Assembly: GCF_020386635.1 (NCBI RefSeq)
Contig: NZ_CP081942.1
Location: 2,790,001 to 2,854,000 of the forward strand
Direction of reading: 5' to 3'
DNA: 64,000 nt
Origin: Pseudomonas sp. MM211
GTDB lineage: Bacteria > Pseudomonadota > Gammaproteobacteria > Pseudomonadales > Pseudomonadaceae
Position 1 is the first letter of the stretch, and every line of letters starts with the position of its first letter. The position numbers and the translations under genes are program-made. The notes beneath the pieces are model-generated. The model had not been told where the DNA came from. It made no database searches and saw only the letters and a list, made by a program, of their open reading frames with translations. Positions 62,012 through 64,000 of the stretch are shown piece after piece.

Positions 62012-62950
62012 ATGACAAGCTCAGACAACCCGCCCATCGCCTTCCATCTAGGGCCTGATGCCGGGAGCGATTGGTCGGCTGCCATGCTCGAACACCATGG
62101 GTTGTATTGCCAATTCGATGAGGCGCACATAGCACGCTCATCCGCGCAGAGCTGGCACCTGGGTGATATCGGTGTGACCCGTGCTGACCTCGTGTCGCTT
62201 GCGTTGGTGCCCGCAGGCGAAGAACAGGGCTCATGGCAAGGCCAGTGGCTGTACCTGAAGCTGATGACCGGCGGGCGCGTCGATATCGAACAGGGCGGAA
62301 ACACTCACCGGTTCACTGCCGGTAGCATGTTCTTCATCGACCCTGAACGCAGTTTCCACGAGTCGTTTGCCGAACGTGGGCAAATGACCATACTGCGCAT
62401 TCCCAAGGGCATCCTGCGTGAGCGGGGCTTGATGCACTCGCTGCGCTCGCCGGTCATCGCCGATATGGGCTCAGCGGACACTCGGGCCATTCGCGACCTT
62501 ATTCAATGCATCGCGCAGCAGCATGTCGCTCCTGGCCCGGCGGTACGCAAGCTGATGGGCCGACAGTTACTGGAGCTGGTCGATAGCATGCTGGGTGGGG
62601 CAGGGGACAAAGCCCGGCCGCGCAGTGCCGACGCCGTTCTGTCGAGAGCCCGGCGGCACATCCATCTGCATCTGGCAGATCCACGCCTCGACTGCACGGC
62701 GGTCGCCGAAGCGGCGCACGTTTCGGTCAAGCATTTGCAACGCTTGTTCAGGGAGCAGAACACCACCCTGATGCGGCATGTATGGAGTGTTCGCCTGGAG
62801 CATGCGCAGCGGCTGCTGACGTCCACCTCCGTGCGGCCAAGCGTGCAGGATGTGGCCTGGAAATCCGGCTTCGCCACTGCCTCGCATTTCAGCCGTGCCT
62901 ATCAGGCGCAGTTCGGCATCTGCCCTTCGCAAGTCGGCGCTGCCAGGTAA
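62012..62950 (+). CDS. AraC-family transcriptional regulator
   Basis: A 312-residue regulator. CAGG precedes the ATG at 62012 (MTSSDNPPIAFHL); the open frame extends upstream without a ribosome site. The N-terminal part is a cupin-type effector domain; the C-terminal 100 residues carry the two HTH units, LDCTAVAEAAHVSVKHLQRLFRE and VQDVAWKSGFATASHFSRAYQAQFGICPSQ. It is transcribed in the same direction as, and 220 bases upstream of, the GMC oxidoreductase, which it may control. Confidence 0.9.
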   Translation: MTSSDNPPIAFHLGPDAGSDWSAAMLEHHGLYCQFDEAHIARSSAQSWHLGDIGVTRADLVSLALVPAGEEQGSWQGQWLYLKLMTGGRVDIEQGGNTHRFTAGSMFFIDPERSFHESFAERGQMTILRIPKGILRERGLMHSLRSPVIADMGSADTRAIRDLIQCIAQQHVAPGPAVRKLMGRQLLELVDSMLGGAGDKARPRSADAVLSRARRHIHLHLADPRLDCTAVAEAAHVSVKHLQRLFREQNTTLMRHVWSVRLEHAQRLLTSTSVRPSVQDVAWKSGFATASHFSRAYQAQFGICPSQVGAAR

Positions 62951-63170
62951 GAGCACCCAGCTACTCGCCTGATCATCGATAGCGCCTCCCATGCATGCAA
63001 CAGGCGCCCTGCAGGTAACGGTTGTGCGCGGAGCCGGCTCTAGAATCGATCGCGTCTTCACCGACCGATCCATTCCATGGCCAGCGTCATGACGCCAGCC
63101 GCTTCCTTTCGTTGCTCACCTGTTCGGCAGTCGTTCATCGCGTCCGCTGCAACGGTGCATAGGCCTATTC

Positions 63171-64000
63171 GTGAACAATCATTCCTGCATGGCCGACGAC
63201 GCAGACTTTGCTCGTCAGGTTGAAGAGAACCAGTTTCGACAGAAAACCAACCTTCGCACCGCATACGATTACATCGTCTGCGGCTCCGGCACTTCGGGCT
63301 CGGTGGTTGCCCGGCGCCTGGCGGAAAATCCGGACGTCCGTGTCCTGCTGCTCGAGGCCGGCGGCAGCGATAACGTACCCAGCGTCAGCGATGCCAGCGT
63401 GTGGTTCACCAATCTGGGCGGTGAGCGCGATTGGCAATTCGTGGCGCAGCCCAACCCGCACCTGCACGGTCGGGAGATGCCCCTTTCGATGGGCAAGGTG
63501 CTGGGCGGCGGCGCCTCGATCAACGTGATGGTCTGGTCTCGGGGGCACAGCAGCGACTGGGACTATTTCGCCAGCGAGTCCGGCGACCCGGCCTGGAACT
63601 ACCAGTCGACGCTGGCCACTTACCGGCGCATCGAGAACTGGCAGGGCACTCCAGATCCATTGCGTCGAGGCACGGGCGGCCCGGTGTTCGTGCAACCTGC
63701 GCCCGAGCCCAATCCGGTCGCGCCTGCCATGCTGGCCGCAGCGGCAAAGCTCGGGATGACAGTTTACGACGACCAGAACGGCGCGATGATGGAGGGGCCT
63801 GGCGGTGCGGCACTGACCAACGTGTGCCTGAGTGACGGGCGCCGACGCTCGATATTCCGCAGCTACGTGTTCCCGTTGATGGCGCAGCCGAACCTCACGG
63901 TTTTGACCCATGCACACGTCTTGCGTGTGCTGTTGGAGGGCCAGCAAGCGGTCGGCGTGGAAGTGCTCTACGAAGGTCGTGTCATCCACTTCAGTGCCGA
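63171..64000 (+). CDS. GMC-family FAD oxidoreductase (choline dehydrogenase-like; 3' part outside window)
   Basis: The first 276 residues of a GMC oxidoreductase, open to the window end. A GTG at 63171 (VNNHSCMADDADFARQ) is the likely start; ATG at 63189 is the alternative. FAD binding is seen in YIVCGSGTSGSVVARRLAENP and LLLEAGGSDN, and the second GMC signature in MGKVLGGGASINVMVWSRGH. GMC enzymes oxidise alcohols such as choline; the substrate here is unknown. An AraC regulator lies just upstream. Confidence 0.9.
   Translation, partial: MNNHSCMADDADFARQVEENQFRQKTNLRTAYDYIVCGSGTSGSVVARRLAENPDVRVLLLEAGGSDNVPSVSDASVWFTNLGGERDWQFVAQPNPHLHGREMPLSMGKVLGGGASINVMVWSRGHSSDWDYFASESGDPAWNYQSTLATYRRIENWQGTPDPLRRGTGGPVFVQPAPEPNPVAPAMLAAAAKLGMTVYDDQNGAMMEGPGGAALTNVCLSDGRRRSIFRSYVFPLMAQPNLTVLTHAHVLRVLLEGQQAVGVEVLYEGRVIHFSA

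Noticed and set aside
1..64000. Prophage, CRISPR array, toxin-antitoxin or defence system
   Set aside because: No phage structural genes, repeat-spacer pattern or recognisable defence proteins were found on either strand.

Overview
The window looks like chromosomal DNA of a Pseudomonas-type gammaproteobacterium. GC is high, intergenic repeats are of pseudomonad style, and several neighbourhoods and proteins match Pseudomonas: an EAL gene beside prc and a quinone oxidoreductase, a PA3286-like ketosynthase, an OprP/OprO-type porin, and azoR with a LysR regulator. A member of the P. pseudoalcaligenes/mendocina/oleovorans group is a guess, not a demonstration. Most of the window is ordinary core genome. 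No prophage, CRISPR array, integron or rRNA operon was seen.

Layout. 0-10 kb: truncated EAL protein, prc protease, quinone oxidoreductase, membrane-anchored FMN glutamate-synthase-like protein, KAS III, anion porin, FemAB-like GNAT, DUF2790 protein. 10-20 kb: ABC exporter, periplasmic PpiA, LysR regulator, small secreted protein, azoreductase, a MITE-like repeat, RarD, DEAD-box helicase, and a subtilase with a catalytic Asp-to-Glu change. 20-29 kb: small regulator-like protein, periplasmic binding protein, LTA-synthase-family enzyme, CvfB, tRNA-Thr(CGT), VOC protein, an intact IS3-family element with target duplication, and a DUF945 protein.

29-36 kb is a dense block of redox and electrophile-response genes: TetR with a divergent aldo/keto reductase; LysR with a divergent pirin around a perfect inverted repeat; and a minus-strand run TetR, Old Yellow Enzyme, NTF2-like protein, NAD(P)-binding reductase, with two copies of a NemR-box-like operator. 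36-42 kb: OafA-type acyltransferase, small ELPQEQP-repeat protein, REC-PAS-GGDEF-EAL protein, Crp/Fnr regulator.

42.4-51 kb holds one 8.6-kb gene for a cyclic beta-1,2-glucan-synthase-type protein, followed 4 nt later by a CsbD-like stress protein. 51-59 kb: small membrane protein, 4-OT tautomerase, then a self-contained efflux operon (TetR, outer-membrane factor, membrane fusion protein, RND pump) in which consecutive genes overlap. 59-64 kb: TrmK-like methyltransferase flanked by two related palindromic repeats, PiT phosphate transporter, AraC regulator, and the 5' part of a GMC oxidoreductase.

The best candidates for something under-described are the 29-36 kb redox block with its operator pairs, the glucan synthase-CsbD couple, and the RND pump and subtilase with altered catalytic residues. 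None can be called a new system from sequence alone. All coordinates are by eye; several starts were moved from the longest possible ORF to a codon with a Shine-Dalgarno sequence.
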